A DNA stretch of 64,000 bases, taken from Glycomyces paridis. GTDB taxonomy: Bacteria > Actinomycetota > Actinomycetes > Mycobacteriales > Micromonosporaceae. This document shows, piece by piece, positions 49,448 through 58,863 of the stretch. The notes below the pieces were generated by a model that saw nothing but the letters and a program-made list of their open reading frames with translations, did no database searches and had not been told where the DNA came from. Position numbers and translations under genes: made by a program. Each line of letters begins with the position of its first letter. The stretch's first letter is position 1. The stretch lies in NCBI RefSeq assembly GCF_004912155.1, contig NZ_STGX01000014.1, positions 62,001 through 126,000 on the forward strand. The letters are read 5' to 3'.

Positions 49448-51034
49448 ATGCCCACTTACCGCATCCATTTGCGGCGACCCACAACGGAGTCGCCCTACTA
49501 CGACTGGTCGGAGACCGTGGTCGCGAAGAGCGAGCAGGTCGCACTCGGCCGGGCCTACCAGAGCTGGGTGGAGGACGTGTCGTACCACGTGCCGCCGCTG
49601 TCGCTGTGCCACTACACGATCAAGGACGTCTACCAGAGCTCGGTCCTCGGCCTCGGCGCCGTGACCAACGCCCAGCAGGCGTTCGCGGACGAGCTCGAGG
49701 GCAAGCTCCAGGAGTTCCTCGGGAAGAAGCTCGACGGCAAGTTCGCGACCGTGTCCTACCCGGCCGGCTTCAACTACGGGATCACCTACGGCCCCGACGT
49801 GTTCTACAACCCGGCGACGCTGGGCGACCTCGACACGCTGCTCACGCCGTCCAGCGGCGGACAGCTCTCGCTCGGCGGCGGCCGCTTCTCGTCGCTCTAC
49901 CGCCAGGTCCTCGGGGCGACCGTCTTCGGTTTCTCCAAGTCCGACCTCAACACCATGCAGTCCCAGGACTCCGCCGCGTCGGCGCAGATCGCGTCGATCC
50001 TGCGCGAGTTCGAGCAGGCCCACGGCACCTACTCCAACCCGCTGCCGTTCGGCGGCAAGCTCCAGGACGTCTTCAACCAACTGCTGGCGCTGTACGGATC
50101 GCTCGACAAACTGCCCAAATCGCTTACCGCGCTCTACAACGCGATCGCCGCCTACCAGAAGATGGCGGACGACAGCATCAAACTGCACAGCCGGTACTAC
50201 GAGGCCACCGCCCTGCTGGAAGCGGCCAGGGTCGCCATCCTGAAGCCGACCAAGGCGAACGGCGGCGAGCAGATCGGCGCCGACTCCTATTTCGTCGGCT
50301 ACACGCCCGACAAGCTGCCCACCGCGAACCAGCTCATCGGCGGCCTGAAGACCGACTCGAACGCCGTGTCGCTCAACATGCGCCTGTCGAACTTCTCCTC
50401 GACCTCGACCGACCTGAGCCTGTCGGGGAAGGCGGGGTTCTCGATCCCGATCATGGACGTCGCGTCCTTCAACTTCGGCGGATCGGCGTCCTACGACCTG
50501 TCGACCTACACGTCGAGCTCGTCCGACATCGAGATCGACCTCTCCTACAAGGGCGTCACGATCCTCAGCGCGGCACCGTCGGTGCTGTCGGACGACGGCA
50601 CGACCGGTTGGTACGACGAGCAGCTGCTCGACGAGGTCGTGGCGAAGACCGGGAAGGACGCGACCGGCTACCAGCTCCAGGGCAGCGAGTTCAATGTGGA
50701 CGAGCTGTTCGGCAAGGGGAAGGCCCTGTCGCGCCTGAAGACCTTCGTCATCTCGCAGCAGCCGCAGATGTCCATGACCTTCAGGGGGAGCAACGCCAGC
50801 AAGGTCACCAGCGACATGAAGGTCGGTGCGAAGGCGTCGATCGACCTGTTCGGGCTGTTCCGCGTCGGTTCGGCCTCGGCCTCCTACGGTGTGGACAAGG
50901 TGGACACGAGTTCGAGCGACGGCTCGGTCACCGTCACCTTCGGCCCGCCCGAGCCGAGCGGCACGACCCCGCTCGAACAGCAGCTGGCCTACGTGATGGG
51001 CGGTGTCCCGTCCTATCCGGCGAGCGACGCCTGA
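49448..51034 (+). CDS. Protein of unknown function, 528 residues, Ser/Gly-rich beta region
   Basis: I do not recognise a family. There is no signal peptide or transmembrane helix. Residues 1-75 look globular (YRIHLRRPTTESPYYDW, SYHVPPLSLCHYTIKDVYQSS); about 160-270 are helical; about 310-385 alternate polar and hydrophobic residues (STDLSLSGKAGFSIPIMDVA, FGGSASYDLSTYTSSSSDIE), a pattern that in some beta-pore-forming toxins marks the membrane-inserting hairpin, but it is not proof. GGAC precedes the ATG at 49448. A hairpin follows, then a CdtB-like nuclease gene on the same strand. A partner role for that nuclease is an open possibility. Confidence 0.75.
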   Translation: MPTYRIHLRRPTTESPYYDWSETVVAKSEQVALGRAYQSWVEDVSYHVPPLSLCHYTIKDVYQSSVLGLGAVTNAQQAFADELEGKLQEFLGKKLDGKFATVSYPAGFNYGITYGPDVFYNPATLGDLDTLLTPSSGGQLSLGGGRFSSLYRQVLGATVFGFSKSDLNTMQSQDSAASAQIASILREFEQAHGTYSNPLPFGGKLQDVFNQLLALYGSLDKLPKSLTALYNAIAAYQKMADDSIKLHSRYYEATALLEAARVAILKPTKANGGEQIGADSYFVGYTPDKLPTANQLIGGLKTDSNAVSLNMRLSNFSSTSTDLSLSGKAGFSIPIMDVASFNFGGSASYDLSTYTSSSSDIEIDLSYKGVTILSAAPSVLSDDGTTGWYDEQLLDEVVAKTGKDATGYQLQGSEFNVDELFGKGKALSRLKTFVISQQPQMSMTFRGSNASKVTSDMKVGAKASIDLFGLFRVGSASASYGVDKVDTSSSDGSVTVTFGPPEPSGTTPLEQQLAYVMGGVPSYPASDA

Positions 51035-51037
51035 CAC

Positions 51038-51071
51038 CGTCGCGGGAGCCGCTGGCCGCACTCCCGCGACG
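51038..51071 (+). terminator. Perfect 11-bp hairpin after the 528-residue gene
   Basis: CGTCGCGGGAG (51038-51048) pairs with CTCCCGCGACG (51061-51071). It starts four bases after the stop codon and probably ends that transcript. Another hairpin (CCGCGG/CCGCGG near 51149-51166) lies in the 234-base gap before the next gene. Confidence 0.7.
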
Positions 51072-51268
51072 AGGGCGGGGCCGACCTTCCAGGCGGCCCC
51101 GCTCCACCGGCAGGCCCGGCGCGTCCCCCGTAGACGCCGCCGACAGCCCGCGGCACCTGCCGCGGCAGGGGACCGGCGCCCGAAGCGCCGCAACCCGACA
51201 CGCACTTTCCGTCCAACTCCGGCATGTCGTCGCCGGACATGGATCGACTGCAAGAAGGGAGTCGACCG

Positions 51269-51955
51269 ATGAACATCTTCACTTGGAACATGCAGGGCTC
51301 GAAGGCTTCGACCGAGCTCGCGTGGAACACCGGCGTCGCGCCGCTCATGAGGGACCAGGCGGAAGCCGTCTGCTGCCTCCAGGAGTGCGGGGCCGTCCCG
51401 GAGTCCGCGACCGCGGTCCATTCGCCGGACCCGAACGTCCGGCTTTACAACTGGGGCGGAACGCACTCGCGGCCGGGCTACTGGATCGCCTGGTACCAGT
51501 CCGATCCGCACGGCAACCGCTGCAACCTCGCCGTCGTCTCGTCCACTAAGGTCCAGCCGCAGGGCGTCAGGGTCGTCAAGGCGGCGGGCGCGCACCAGTG
51601 GCGTCCCGCGCTCGGCGTCGACTTCGGCGGCATCGAGGTCTTCAGCATCCACGCCATCAGCCCCGGCGGGCCCGACGCGCGCGGCCTGCTGGAGGCGGTG
51701 TCCGGGGCGGTGCCGAGCGGCAAGCCGTGGGTGGCGGCCGGGGACTTCAACCGCGAACCGGGCATCACCGGCTTCCACTGCCACGCGCCCAAGCGCCCGA
51801 CGTTCAACGCCAACAACGCGACTCCGGACCGGAAGCTCGACTGGTGCGCGACCTCCGCGGCGTACCCGGAGCTGGAAGGGGAGGTGATAACGGGTCTCCA
51901 GCGTTCCGACCACTACCCGGTGCTGTACGCGGGCATCAGCACTGCTGAGCAGTAG
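51269..51955 (+). CDS. CdtB-like nuclease (endonuclease/exonuclease/phosphatase fold)
   Basis: A 228-residue protein resembling the active subunit of cytolethal distending toxin, a DNase I-like enzyme. It opens MNIFTWNMQGSKASTELAWN, matching the CdtB start (NWNLQGSSASTE-KWN), followed by QECGAVPESA (Glu39), NLAVVSS, SIHAISPGGPDARG (His128), AAGDFNREP (Asp159, Asn161) and SDHYPV (Asp214, His215). All residues needed for metal-dependent phosphodiester cleavage are present. No signal peptide is seen, unlike secreted CdtB, so export would need another route or the enzyme acts inside the cell. GGGAG precedes the ATG. CdtA/CdtC-like lectin subunits are not adjacent. Confidence 0.85.
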   Translation: MNIFTWNMQGSKASTELAWNTGVAPLMRDQAEAVCCLQECGAVPESATAVHSPDPNVRLYNWGGTHSRPGYWIAWYQSDPHGNRCNLAVVSSTKVQPQGVRVVKAAGAHQWRPALGVDFGGIEVFSIHAISPGGPDARGLLEAVSGAVPSGKPWVAAGDFNREPGITGFHCHAPKRPTFNANNATPDRKLDWCATSAAYPELEGEVITGLQRSDHYPVLYAGISTAEQ

Positions 51956-51967
51956 TCCGCGCGATGC

Positions 51968-51999
51968 GCTCAGGGGCCGGCGTTCGCCGGCCCCTGAGC
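51968..51999 (+). terminator. Perfect 15-bp terminator after the CdtB-like gene
   Basis: Bases 51968-51982 pair perfectly with 51985-51999 with a two-base turn, 12 bases past the stop codon. It also faces the end of kdpC on the other strand. Confidence 0.8.
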
Positions 52000-52041
52000 C
52001 CTGTTTCCGTAACGCCCGAGGTCCACCCTCTAGCGGGCGGT

Positions 52042-52950
52042 TCACGAGCGCGGGTACGCCCCGTCCAGGGCGAGGTTGAGCTCGACCACGTTCACGGCCG
52101 GCTCGCCCATGAAGCCGAGGAACCTGCCGGTGGTGGCGTCGTCCACGAGCGCGCGGACTGCGGACTCGTCGGCGCCGCGCTCGGCGGCGATCCTCGGGAT
52201 CTGGAGGGCCGCGTACTCGGGGGAGATGTGCGGGTCCAGGCCAGAACCGGAGGCCGTCACCGCGTCGGCTGGGACCTCGGGTTCGGCCGGGGCGTCGCCT
52301 TCGATCGGCGTGATGATCGCCTTCGCGTAGTCCGCGCCGTATTCGGCGCATTCGACCTGCACACCTTCGTATTCGGGGAGGAACGGGCTCGCGTCGCAGG
52401 GCTCGTTGAGGCTCACGACGCGGGTCACCTCGCCCGTGGTGCCCTCGGAGTAGAAGACCCCGAGGACCGCGCCCACGCCAGTGTCGGTGCAGTACGGCCG
52501 CGAGCCGTCCACGCCCTCGCGCTCGCCGATCGCGTAGGACCGCTCGCAGACCTGCGTGAGCAGGCTCTTGGAGGCGTTCTCGTCGCCGTCCCAGCCGAGC
52601 GCGGGGTCCGGCAGGGCGTCCACGACGTTCTCCGGGCCCAGGTTCGAGGCGCCCGAGACGAGCGGGTCGTAGTCGCCGTCCTCGCCCGCCGCCATCGAAG
52701 GGCGCGACTGGAAGTAGGCGAGCACCGCTTCGCCGTCGGCGTCCGTATAGGACTGTCCGATGAGCGAGGAGCCGACAACGTTCCCGTCCTCGTCGTACAG
52801 GAGTGAACCTTCGGCTTTGGCGTCGAGGCCCGGGATCTGGGCGACCGCGAGGACCGCCAGCGGGTACAGGACGCCGGTGATGACGGTGAGGACCAGCACC
52901 GCCCGCAGTGCGGCGAGATGCGTTGCGATCCAGCGAGGTAGACGTGCCAT
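52042..52950 (-). CDS. kdpC: Potassium-transporting ATPase subunit C
   Basis: A 302-residue KdpC, longer than the roughly 190 residues of E. coli. One N-terminal helix (LRAVLVLTVITGVLYPLAV) is followed by the KdpC core: GSLLYDEDGNVVGSSLIGQ, FQSRPS and, at the end, SGSGLDPHISPEYAALQIPRIA. The extra residues (about 125-225) form an insert rich in acidic residues with three or four Cys, as seen in actinobacterial KdpC. It stabilises the KdpFABC complex. It abuts kdpB directly. In most actinomycetes kdpD follows; here the next gene downstream is unrelated. Confidence 0.95.
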   Translation of the reverse strand: MARLPRWIATHLAALRAVLVLTVITGVLYPLAVLAVAQIPGLDAKAEGSLLYDEDGNVVGSSLIGQSYTDADGEAVLAYFQSRPSMAAGEDGDYDPLVSGASNLGPENVVDALPDPALGWDGDENASKSLLTQVCERSYAIGEREGVDGSRPYCTDTGVGAVLGVFYSEGTTGEVTRVVSLNEPCDASPFLPEYEGVQVECAEYGADYAKAIITPIEGDAPAEPEVPADAVTASGSGLDPHISPEYAALQIPRIAAERGADESAVRALVDDATTGRFLGFMGEPAVNVVELNLALDGAYPRS

Positions 52951-55089
52951 CTATGCCATCCCGGGAATGAGAGAGACCACCAGGTCGATGAGCTTGATGC
53001 CGATGAACGGCGTGACGATGCCGCCCAGCCCGTACACCAGCAGGTTCCGCCGCAGGAGCGAGGAGGCCGGGCCGGGCCGGTACGCGACGCCCTTGAGCGC
53101 CAGCGGGACCAGGGCGACGATGACGATCGCGTTGAACACGACGGCCGAGACGATCGCCGACTCCGGGCTCGCCAGGCGCATGATGTTGAGCGCGTCCAGG
53201 CCCGGGTAGATCACGGCGAAGATCGCCGGGATGATCGCGAAGTACTTGGCGATGTCGTTGGCGATGGAGAACGTGGTAAGCGCCCCGCGGGTCATGAGGA
53301 GCTGCTTGCCGATCCCCACGATCTCGATGAGCTTGGTCGGGTCCGAGTCGAGGTCGATCATGTTCCCGGCCTCCTTGGCCGCGGACGTCCCGGTGTTCAT
53401 CGCGACGCCGACGTCGGCCGCGGCGAGCGCCGGGGCGTCGTTGGTGCCGTCGCCGGTCATCGCGACCATGCGCCCGGCCTCCTGCTCGCGCTTGATGAGC
53501 GCCATCTTGTCCTCGGGCTTGGCCTCGGCGAGGAAGTCGTCCACGCCCGCCTCGGCCGCGATCGCCTTGGCGGTGCGCGGGTTGTCGCCGGTGACCATCA
53601 CCGTGCGGATGCCCATGGAGCGCAGCAGGGCGAAACGCTCGGCCATGCCCTCCTTGACGACGTCCTTGAGGTACACGACGCCCAGGACCCGGGCCGGCTC
53701 GCCCTCCTGGTGCTCCGCGACGACCAGCGGCGTGCCGCCCTCGCGCGAGACCTGGTCGACCAGGTCGTCCACGCGCGGGTTCGGGTCGCCGCCGTTGGCG
53801 CGGACCCAGGCGATCACGGAGGCCGCCGCGCCCTTGCGGACGCGGTGCACCGAGCCGTGCTCCTCGATGTCCACACCGGACATGCGGGTCTGCGCCGTGA
53901 ACTCGACCCAGGTCGCCCCGGCGAGCTCGCCCTTCGGCCGCTCGCGCAGACCGTACGCCTCCTTGGCGTACACCACGACCGAGCGGCCCTCGGGCGTCTC
54001 GTCGGCGAGGCTGGAGAGCTGCGCGGCGTCGGCCAGCGCGCGGGCGCCGATCCCGGGGACGGCCAGGAACGAGGAGGCCCGGCGGTTGCCGTAGGTGACG
54101 GTGCCGGTCTTGTCGAGCAGCAGCGTGTCGACGTCCCCGGCGGCCTCGACGGCCCTGCCGGACATGGCGAGCACGTTCCGTTGCACGAGCCGGTCCATCC
54201 CGGCGATGCCGATGGCGCTCAGGAGCGCCCCGATCGTGGTCGGGATGAGGCACACCAGGAGCGAGACGAGCACGATCCCGGTGACGCCGTTGCCGTCCAG
54301 TACCGCGGTGTCAGGTGCGGCGGCCATGTGGTCCTTGGAGAAGATCGCGGCGGGCTGCATGGTGACCACGGCCAGGACGAAGATGATCGTCATCGCCGCG
54401 AGCAGGATGTTCAGCGCGATCTCGTTGGGGGTCTTGCGCCGCTCGGAGCCTTCGACAAGGGCGATCATGCGGTCCAGGAAGGACTTCCCGGGCTCGGCGG
54501 TGATGCGCACGACGATCCAGTCGGAGAGGACCCGCGTGCCGCCCATGACCGCGCAGCGGTCGCCGCCGGACTCGCGGATGACCGGCGCGGACTCGCCGGT
54601 GATCGCCGACTCGTCCACGCTGGCGATGCCGGTGACGACGTCGCCGTCCCCGGGGATCGTCTGCCCGGCCTCGACCAGGACGAGGTCGCCGCGGCGCAGG
54701 TCGGGCGCCGGGACCTCGACGGTGGCGACCCTGGGGGAGTCGATGTCGGGGTCCTGGTCGGCGAGCCGGCGGGCGAGGGTGTCGGTCTTGGCCTTGCGCA
54801 GCGAGTCGGCTTGGGCCTTGCCGCGGTCCTCGGCGATCGCCTCGGCGGCGTTGGCGAAGAGCACGGTGAGCCACAGCCACACCGTGATCGTCCAGGCGAA
54901 CAGGCTCGGGTCGGCGAGGGCGAGCGCGGTGGTGAAGACCGCACCGAGCTCGACGATGAACATGACCGGGTTGCGCCACATCAGGCGCGGGTCGAGTTTG
55001 CGCAGCGCGGCGGGGGCGGACTTCGCCCACTGCTTCGGATCGAGGAGGCCGTTGCCGGCCTTCGGAGCCACAGTAGCCATTGAGGACAT
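52951..55089 (-). CDS. kdpB: Potassium-transporting P-type ATPase subunit B
   Basis: A 712-residue P-type ATPase, the energising subunit of the Kdp K+ pump. The phosphorylated Asp326 is in [17 protein letters not shown] is present in AITGESAPV, and the hinge motif is [21 protein letters not shown]. Seven membrane helices are visible. The sequence is complete and of normal length. It lies between kdpA (12-base gap) and kdpC. Confidence 0.97.
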   Translation of the reverse strand: MSSMATVAPKAGNGLLDPKQWAKSAPAALRKLDPRLMWRNPVMFIVELGAVFTTALALADPSLFAWTITVWLWLTVLFANAAEAIAEDRGKAQADSLRKAKTDTLARRLADQDPDIDSPRVATVEVPAPDLRRGDLVLVEAGQTIPGDGDVVTGIASVDESAITGESAPVIRESGGDRCAVMGGTRVLSDWIVVRITAEPGKSFLDRMIALVEGSERRKTPNEIALNILLAAMTIIFVLAVVTMQPAAIFSKDHMAAAPDTAVLDGNGVTGIVLVSLLVCLIPTTIGALLSAIGIAGMDRLVQRNVLAMSGRAVEAAGDVDTLLLDKTGTVTYGNRRASSFLAVPGIGARALADAAQLSSLADETPEGRSVVVYAKEAYGLRERPKGELAGATWVEFTAQTRMSGVDIEEHGSVHRVRKGAAASVIAWVRANGGDPNPRVDDLVDQVSREGGTPLVVAEHQEGEPARVLGVVYLKDVVKEGMAERFALLRSMGIRTVMVTGDNPRTAKAIAAEAGVDDFLAEAKPEDKMALIKREQEAGRMVAMTGDGTNDAPALAAADVGVAMNTGTSAAKEAGNMIDLDSDPTKLIEIVGIGKQLLMTRGALTTFSIANDIAKYFAIIPAIFAVIYPGLDALNIMRLASPESAIVSAVVFNAIVIVALVPLALKGVAYRPGPASSLLRRNLLVYGLGGIVTPFIGIKLIDLVVSLIPGMA

Positions 55090-55101
55090 TGCGGGCGTCT
55101 C

Positions 55102-56763
55102 CTATTGCAGCCCGTCGGCCAGCGGGCCGAGGGCGAGGACGGGAAGGAAGGTCAGGGCGACGAGCACGATCGTCACGCCCACGACCATGCCGACGAACAG
55201 CGGCTTGTGGGTGGGGAAGGTCCCCGCGGTCGCCGGGACGGGCCGCTGCTTCGCGAGCGAGCCCGCGAGGGCGAGCACCAGGACGATCGGCAGGAGCCGC
55301 CCGAACAGCATGCACAGGCCGAGCACGGTGTTGAACCACGGCGTGTTCGCCCCGAACCCGGCGAAGGCCGAGCCGTTGTTGTTCGACGCGGAGGCGAAGG
55401 CGTACACCATCTCCGAGAGCCCGTGCGGGCCCGAGTCCTGCATGGACTCCAGGTTCGCGGGGACGGCGAGGGACGCGGCGAGGCCGATGAGCAGCAGCGC
55501 GGGCGTCACGAGGAAGTACAGGCTCGCGAGCTTGATCTCGCGGGCGCCGATCTTCTTCCTGAGGTACTCGGGGGTGCGCCCGACCATGAGTCCCGCGATG
55601 AACACGGTGATGACCGCAAGGACCAGCAGCCCGTAGAGCCCTGCGCCGACGCCGCCGGGCGCGACCTCGCCGAGCATCATGTTGAGCATGAGGACCCCGC
55701 CGCCGAACGACGTGAACGAGTCGTGGAAGGAGTTCACCGAGCCGGTGGACGTCAAGGTGGTCGCGGCGGCGAACACGCCGGAGTCGGCGACGCCGAAGCG
55801 GACCTCCTTGCCCTCCATCGCGGCGGCGACGGCCTGCGGGACCGTGCCGTTCGCGAACGACTCGAACCCGACGACCAGGCCGGTCGAGACGATCGCGATG
55901 ACGCCCATGACGGCCGCGATCGCGTACCCCTGCCGGTCGTCCCCGGCCATGCGGCCGAAGACGCGCGGCATCGAGAACGGGATGCACAGGATGAGGTAGA
56001 CGAGGATGAAGTTCGTCCAGCTCGTGGGGTTCTCGAACGGGTGGGAGGCGTTGGCGTTGAACGGCCCGCCGCCGTTGGTGCCGAGGTTCTTGATCGCCTC
56101 CTGGGTCGCGATGAGCCCGCCGGTGAGGGTCTGGTCCCCGCCGGTCGCGGTCTGCGCGGTCGTGAAGTCCGCGAGGTTCTGCACGACGCCTCCGGCGACG
56201 AGCGCGACCGCGGCGACCGAGGCGATCGGCAGCAGCACCCACAGGGTGACGCGCGTCAGGTCGACCCAGAAGTTCCCGAGCTTGTCGGTTGCCTTGCGGG
56301 CGAAGCCGCGCACCAGCGCGACGGCGACGGCGATGCCGACCGCGGCCGACACGAAGTTCTGCACCGACAGCCCGGCGGCCTGCACGACGATGCCCATAGT
56401 GGACTCGCCGGAGTAGGCCTGCCAGTTCGTGTTGGTCGTGAAGCTGACCGCGGTGTTCCACGCCAGTCCCGGTTCGACGCCGCCGAAGCCGTTGCCCAGC
56501 GGCAGCGAGCCCTGGAGGCGCTGGAGGAGGTACAGGAGCACGAGGCTGAGCGCGGAGAAGGCGAGCACGCTGCGCGCGTACCCGGTCCAGCGCTGCTCGG
56601 CGTCGGGGCGGACGCCCATCGCCTTGTAGAGGCCGCGTTCGACCCGGTTGTGGCGCTCGCGGGTGACGACCCGGAAGATGTGGTCGCCGAGCGGACGGTA
56701 GGTCGCGGCGAGGGCGGCGATCATCGCGGCGATGAACACGACGCCCGCGGTGGTCTCGCTCAT
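55102..56763 (-). CDS. kdpA: Potassium-transporting ATPase subunit A
   Basis: A 553-residue channel-like K+-binding subunit with about ten membrane helices and four selectivity-loop repeats; [14 protein letters not shown] and [20 protein letters not shown] are two of the conserved P-loop segments. Its start overlaps the kdpF stop as ATGA. Normal length, no lesion. Confidence 0.97.
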   Translation of the reverse strand: MSETTAGVVFIAAMIAALAATYRPLGDHIFRVVTRERHNRVERGLYKAMGVRPDAEQRWTGYARSVLAFSALSLVLLYLLQRLQGSLPLGNGFGGVEPGLAWNTAVSFTTNTNWQAYSGESTMGIVVQAAGLSVQNFVSAAVGIAVAVALVRGFARKATDKLGNFWVDLTRVTLWVLLPIASVAAVALVAGGVVQNLADFTTAQTATGGDQTLTGGLIATQEAIKNLGTNGGGPFNANASHPFENPTSWTNFILVYLILCIPFSMPRVFGRMAGDDRQGYAIAAVMGVIAIVSTGLVVGFESFANGTVPQAVAAAMEGKEVRFGVADSGVFAAATTLTSTGSVNSFHDSFTSFGGGVLMLNMMLGEVAPGGVGAGLYGLLVLAVITVFIAGLMVGRTPEYLRKKIGAREIKLASLYFLVTPALLLIGLAASLAVPANLESMQDSGPHGLSEMVYAFASASNNNGSAFAGFGANTPWFNTVLGLCMLFGRLLPIVLVLALAGSLAKQRPVPATAGTFPTHKPLFVGMVVGVTIVLVALTFLPVLALGPLADGLQ

Positions 56764-56852
56764 CAGAAGCGCTCCGGTTTCAGCAGGGCGACGACGAGGT
56801 AGACGCCGACGAGGACGGCGAGGACGAGGCCGATGGCGTTGACGGCGCTCAC
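56763..56852 (-). CDS. kdpF: Potassium-transporting ATPase subunit F
   Basis: A 29-residue single-helix peptide starting GTG ([20 protein letters not shown]...), which matches KdpF in size, hydrophobicity, LLKPERF-type end and place directly before kdpA. It stabilises the complex in the membrane. Its start overlaps the stop of a still smaller peptide gene upstream. Confidence 0.9.
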   Translation of the reverse strand: MSAVNAIGLVLAVLVGVYLVVALLKPERF

Positions 56853-56932
56853 AGCTTCTCCACCGCCTTGACGACCAGGGCGAGGACGACGAAGCAGACC
56901 GCCGTCAGGGCCAGGTAGGCGAGATCGGGCAT
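56849..56932 (-). CDS. 27-residue membrane peptide upstream of kdpF
   Basis: An ATG-to-TGA frame on the minus strand encoding [18 protein letters not shown] and an end VVKAVEKL, a single hydrophobic helix with a charged tail. Its stop (TGA) overlaps the kdpF GTG, a coupling pattern seen between the other kdp genes. GGAAGCC precedes the ATG. I recall similar small proteins ahead of kdpF in other actinomycetes but cannot check. It may be an extra small subunit of the pump or a translational leader. Confidence 0.65.
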   Translation of the reverse strand: MPDLAYLALTAVCFVVLALVVKAVEKL

Positions 56933-57348
56933 GGCTTCCTTCCACTCGTTCGAGGGGGCGCGGCCGGTGCCGCGCCGCCGGGTCGGGGCCCGGCGGATTC
57001 GAGTGAACGCCCGCCTCAGGCCTTCCGACAGGGGGCTTTACGGGTTCCATACGCAGGCGCGGGTCTTCTTGACGCGGCGTTGACTTGGTGTGGCACCGGT
57101 TGGGAAGGCACTGCCGGGCCGACTTCCATGACGACCATCACAGCCGCGGCACGACCGCGACTGACCAGCGGCGACGCCTTCGGCGGTCCGGACGCTCTCC
57201 GGTCACTTCAGGTACTCCCGCCACACCCTGCACTGTGATGCACATGCGACCCACTGTAATGGGAGCGCTGCCCCAAGAAACGGACATCGGCTGCTAGCCT
57301 GTGTCGAGCCGCCGACCCGGCAGCGGTCGCCTCCTCGAAGGACACCCC
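56933..57348. other. Intergenic region of 416 bases between kdp and the chorismate gene
   Basis: The region separates divergent operons. On the minus strand, TATGGA near 57042-57050 could be the -10 of kdpF. On the plus strand, TAGCCT near 57294 lies 50 bases before the TrpE-like gene. Neither has a convincing -35. No gene is seen. A KdpE site is expected here but I could not identify one. Confidence 0.45.
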
Positions 57349-58863
57349 ATGCCCGAACCCGCTCCGCAGTTCCCGATCACCTTGCAGCGCTTCCAATGCC
57401 GCTCGGCCGATCCGTTCGAGTCCTTCATGCGCCTGCGCGAGTCCGAAGGCGAGCAGCAGGTGTACCTGCTCGAATCGCTCTCGGGCCCCGACGCCGACAA
57501 GACCCGCGCCCTCATCGGCATCGGCCCCGTCCTCGACCTCGTCGTCCGCGACGGCCGCATCGAGGTCGACGGCCACGAGCGTTGGCGCGACTGGGCCGCC
57601 GCCCGCCTCGACGGCTTCGACCGCGTCACCGCCGAGCCCGGCGGCTGGCGCCTCGCGGCCCGCTCGGACCTGTGGGACGCCATGCGCCACATGGAGTCCG
57701 GCTTCGACCTCCACGGCGAGCCCCTGGACGACCGCCGCTTCGGCTTCGGGTTCACCACGCTCCTCGCCTACGACGCCGTGTCCTACATCGAGCACCTGCC
57801 GCGCATCATCGAACCGGTCGACCGCGTCCCCGACGCCGTCTTCCGCGTCTACCGCTCCGTGGTGGAGATCGACCTCGTCGCCGGCGCCGCCGAACTCACC
57901 GTCGCCGAGTACAAGGACGGCCCCGGCGCGGACGACGTCCACCGCGCCGTGACCGCCGCGCTCGACGCCCCCGCGACCTCGCCCGCCGTCCCGCAGCCGC
58001 CCCTGGGCGGCACCGAGCCCGAGCTCACCATCGACCCCGACACCTACGGCGAGCGCGTCGAGCGCGCCCTCGCGCACATCCGCGCCGGCGACATCTACCA
58101 GGTGCAGCTCGGCCACGAGGTCCGCATGCCCGGCAAGCGGGCCGACCTCGACGTCTACCTGCGCATGCGGGCCAACAACCCCTCGCCGTACATGGCGTAC
58201 ATCCCCTTCGAGGACCTCACCGTCCTCTCCGCCAGCCCCGAACTGCACGTGCGCATCGACGCCGGGCACCTCACCATGCGCCCGATCGCCGGGACCGTGC
58301 GCCGGGGCGCGAACGCCGCCGAGGACGCCGAGCGCGCCGGCTGGCTCAAGGGCGACGAGAAGGAGGTCGCCGAGCACATCATGCTCGTCGACCTGTGCCG
58401 CAACGACCTCGGCCGCGTCGCCGTCCCCGGCACGGTCGCCGTGGACGAGCTCATGTGCGTCGAGACCTACTCGCACGTGCTGCACCTGGTCTCCACCGTG
58501 ACCGCCGGGCTCGCCGAGGGCCTCGACGCCTACGACGTCATCGCCGCGACCTTCCCGGCGGGCACCATGACCGGCGCGCCCAAGCTGCGCGCCATGGAGA
58601 TCATCGAGGCCACCGAGACCAGCCGCCGCGGCATGTACGCCGGAGCGTTCGGCGTCATCGGCTTCGGCGGCTTCACCAACCTCGCCCTGAGCATCCGCAC
58701 CGTGGTCGCCGTCGGCGACACCTACACCGCCCGCGCCTCCGCGGGCGTCGTCGCCGACTCCTCGCCCGCGGGCGAATGGCGCGAGACCCTCGCCAAACTC
58801 GGCTCCTCGGTCCACGCGGTGGCCGGGGACGCCCTCAACGCCGACTCCCGGGAGGACCGATGA
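57349..58863 (+). CDS. Chorismate-utilising enzyme, anthranilate synthase component I (TrpE) type
   Basis: A 504-residue chorismate-binding enzyme. The catalytic half contains GDIYQVQLGHEV, NPSPYMAYI, SASPE, PIAGTVRRG, DEKEVAEHIMLVDLCRNDLGRV and FPAGTMTGAPKLRAMEII. In PIAGT, Ala314 occupies the position where PabB-type aminodeoxychorismate synthases carry a nucleophilic Lys (PIKGT), so an anthranilate or 2-amino-2-deoxyisochorismate product is more likely than 4-amino-4-deoxychorismate. It overlaps its amidotransferase partner by four bases. Neighbouring flavoprotein, exporter and glycosyltransferase genes point to a specialised-metabolite pathway rather than tryptophan synthesis. Confidence 0.88.
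   Translation: MPEPAPQFPITLQRFQCRSADPFESFMRLRESEGEQQVYLLESLSGPDADKTRALIGIGPVLDLVVRDGRIEVDGHERWRDWAAARLDGFDRVTAEPGGWRLAARSDLWDAMRHMESGFDLHGEPLDDRRFGFGFTTLLAYDAVSYIEHLPRIIEPVDRVPDAVFRVYRSVVEIDLVAGAAELTVAEYKDGPGADDVHRAVTAALDAPATSPAVPQPPLGGTEPELTIDPDTYGERVERALAHIRAGDIYQVQLGHEVRMPGKRADLDVYLRMRANNPSPYMAYIPFEDLTVLSASPELHVRIDAGHLTMRPIAGTVRRGANAAEDAERAGWLKGDEKEVAEHIMLVDLCRNDLGRVAVPGTVAVDELMCVETYSHVLHLVSTVTAGLAEGLDAYDVIAATFPAGTMTGAPKLRAMEIIEATETSRRGMYAGAFGVIGFGGFTNLALSIRTVVAVGDTYTARASAGVVADSSPAGEWRETLAKLGSSVHAVAGDALNADSREDR

Noticed and set aside
51003-51272. Small basic frame between the 528-residue gene and the CdtB-like gene as a third toxin component
   Set aside because: It overlaps two hairpins and both neighbours, and its Arg/Pro/Ala composition is typical of random frames in GC-rich DNA.
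49295-54253. Minus-strand frame of 1652 codons across the CdtB-like gene and kdp genes
   Set aside because: It runs antisense to the 528-residue and CdtB-like genes and out of phase with kdpB. The encoded protein is repetitive and has no recognisable domain.
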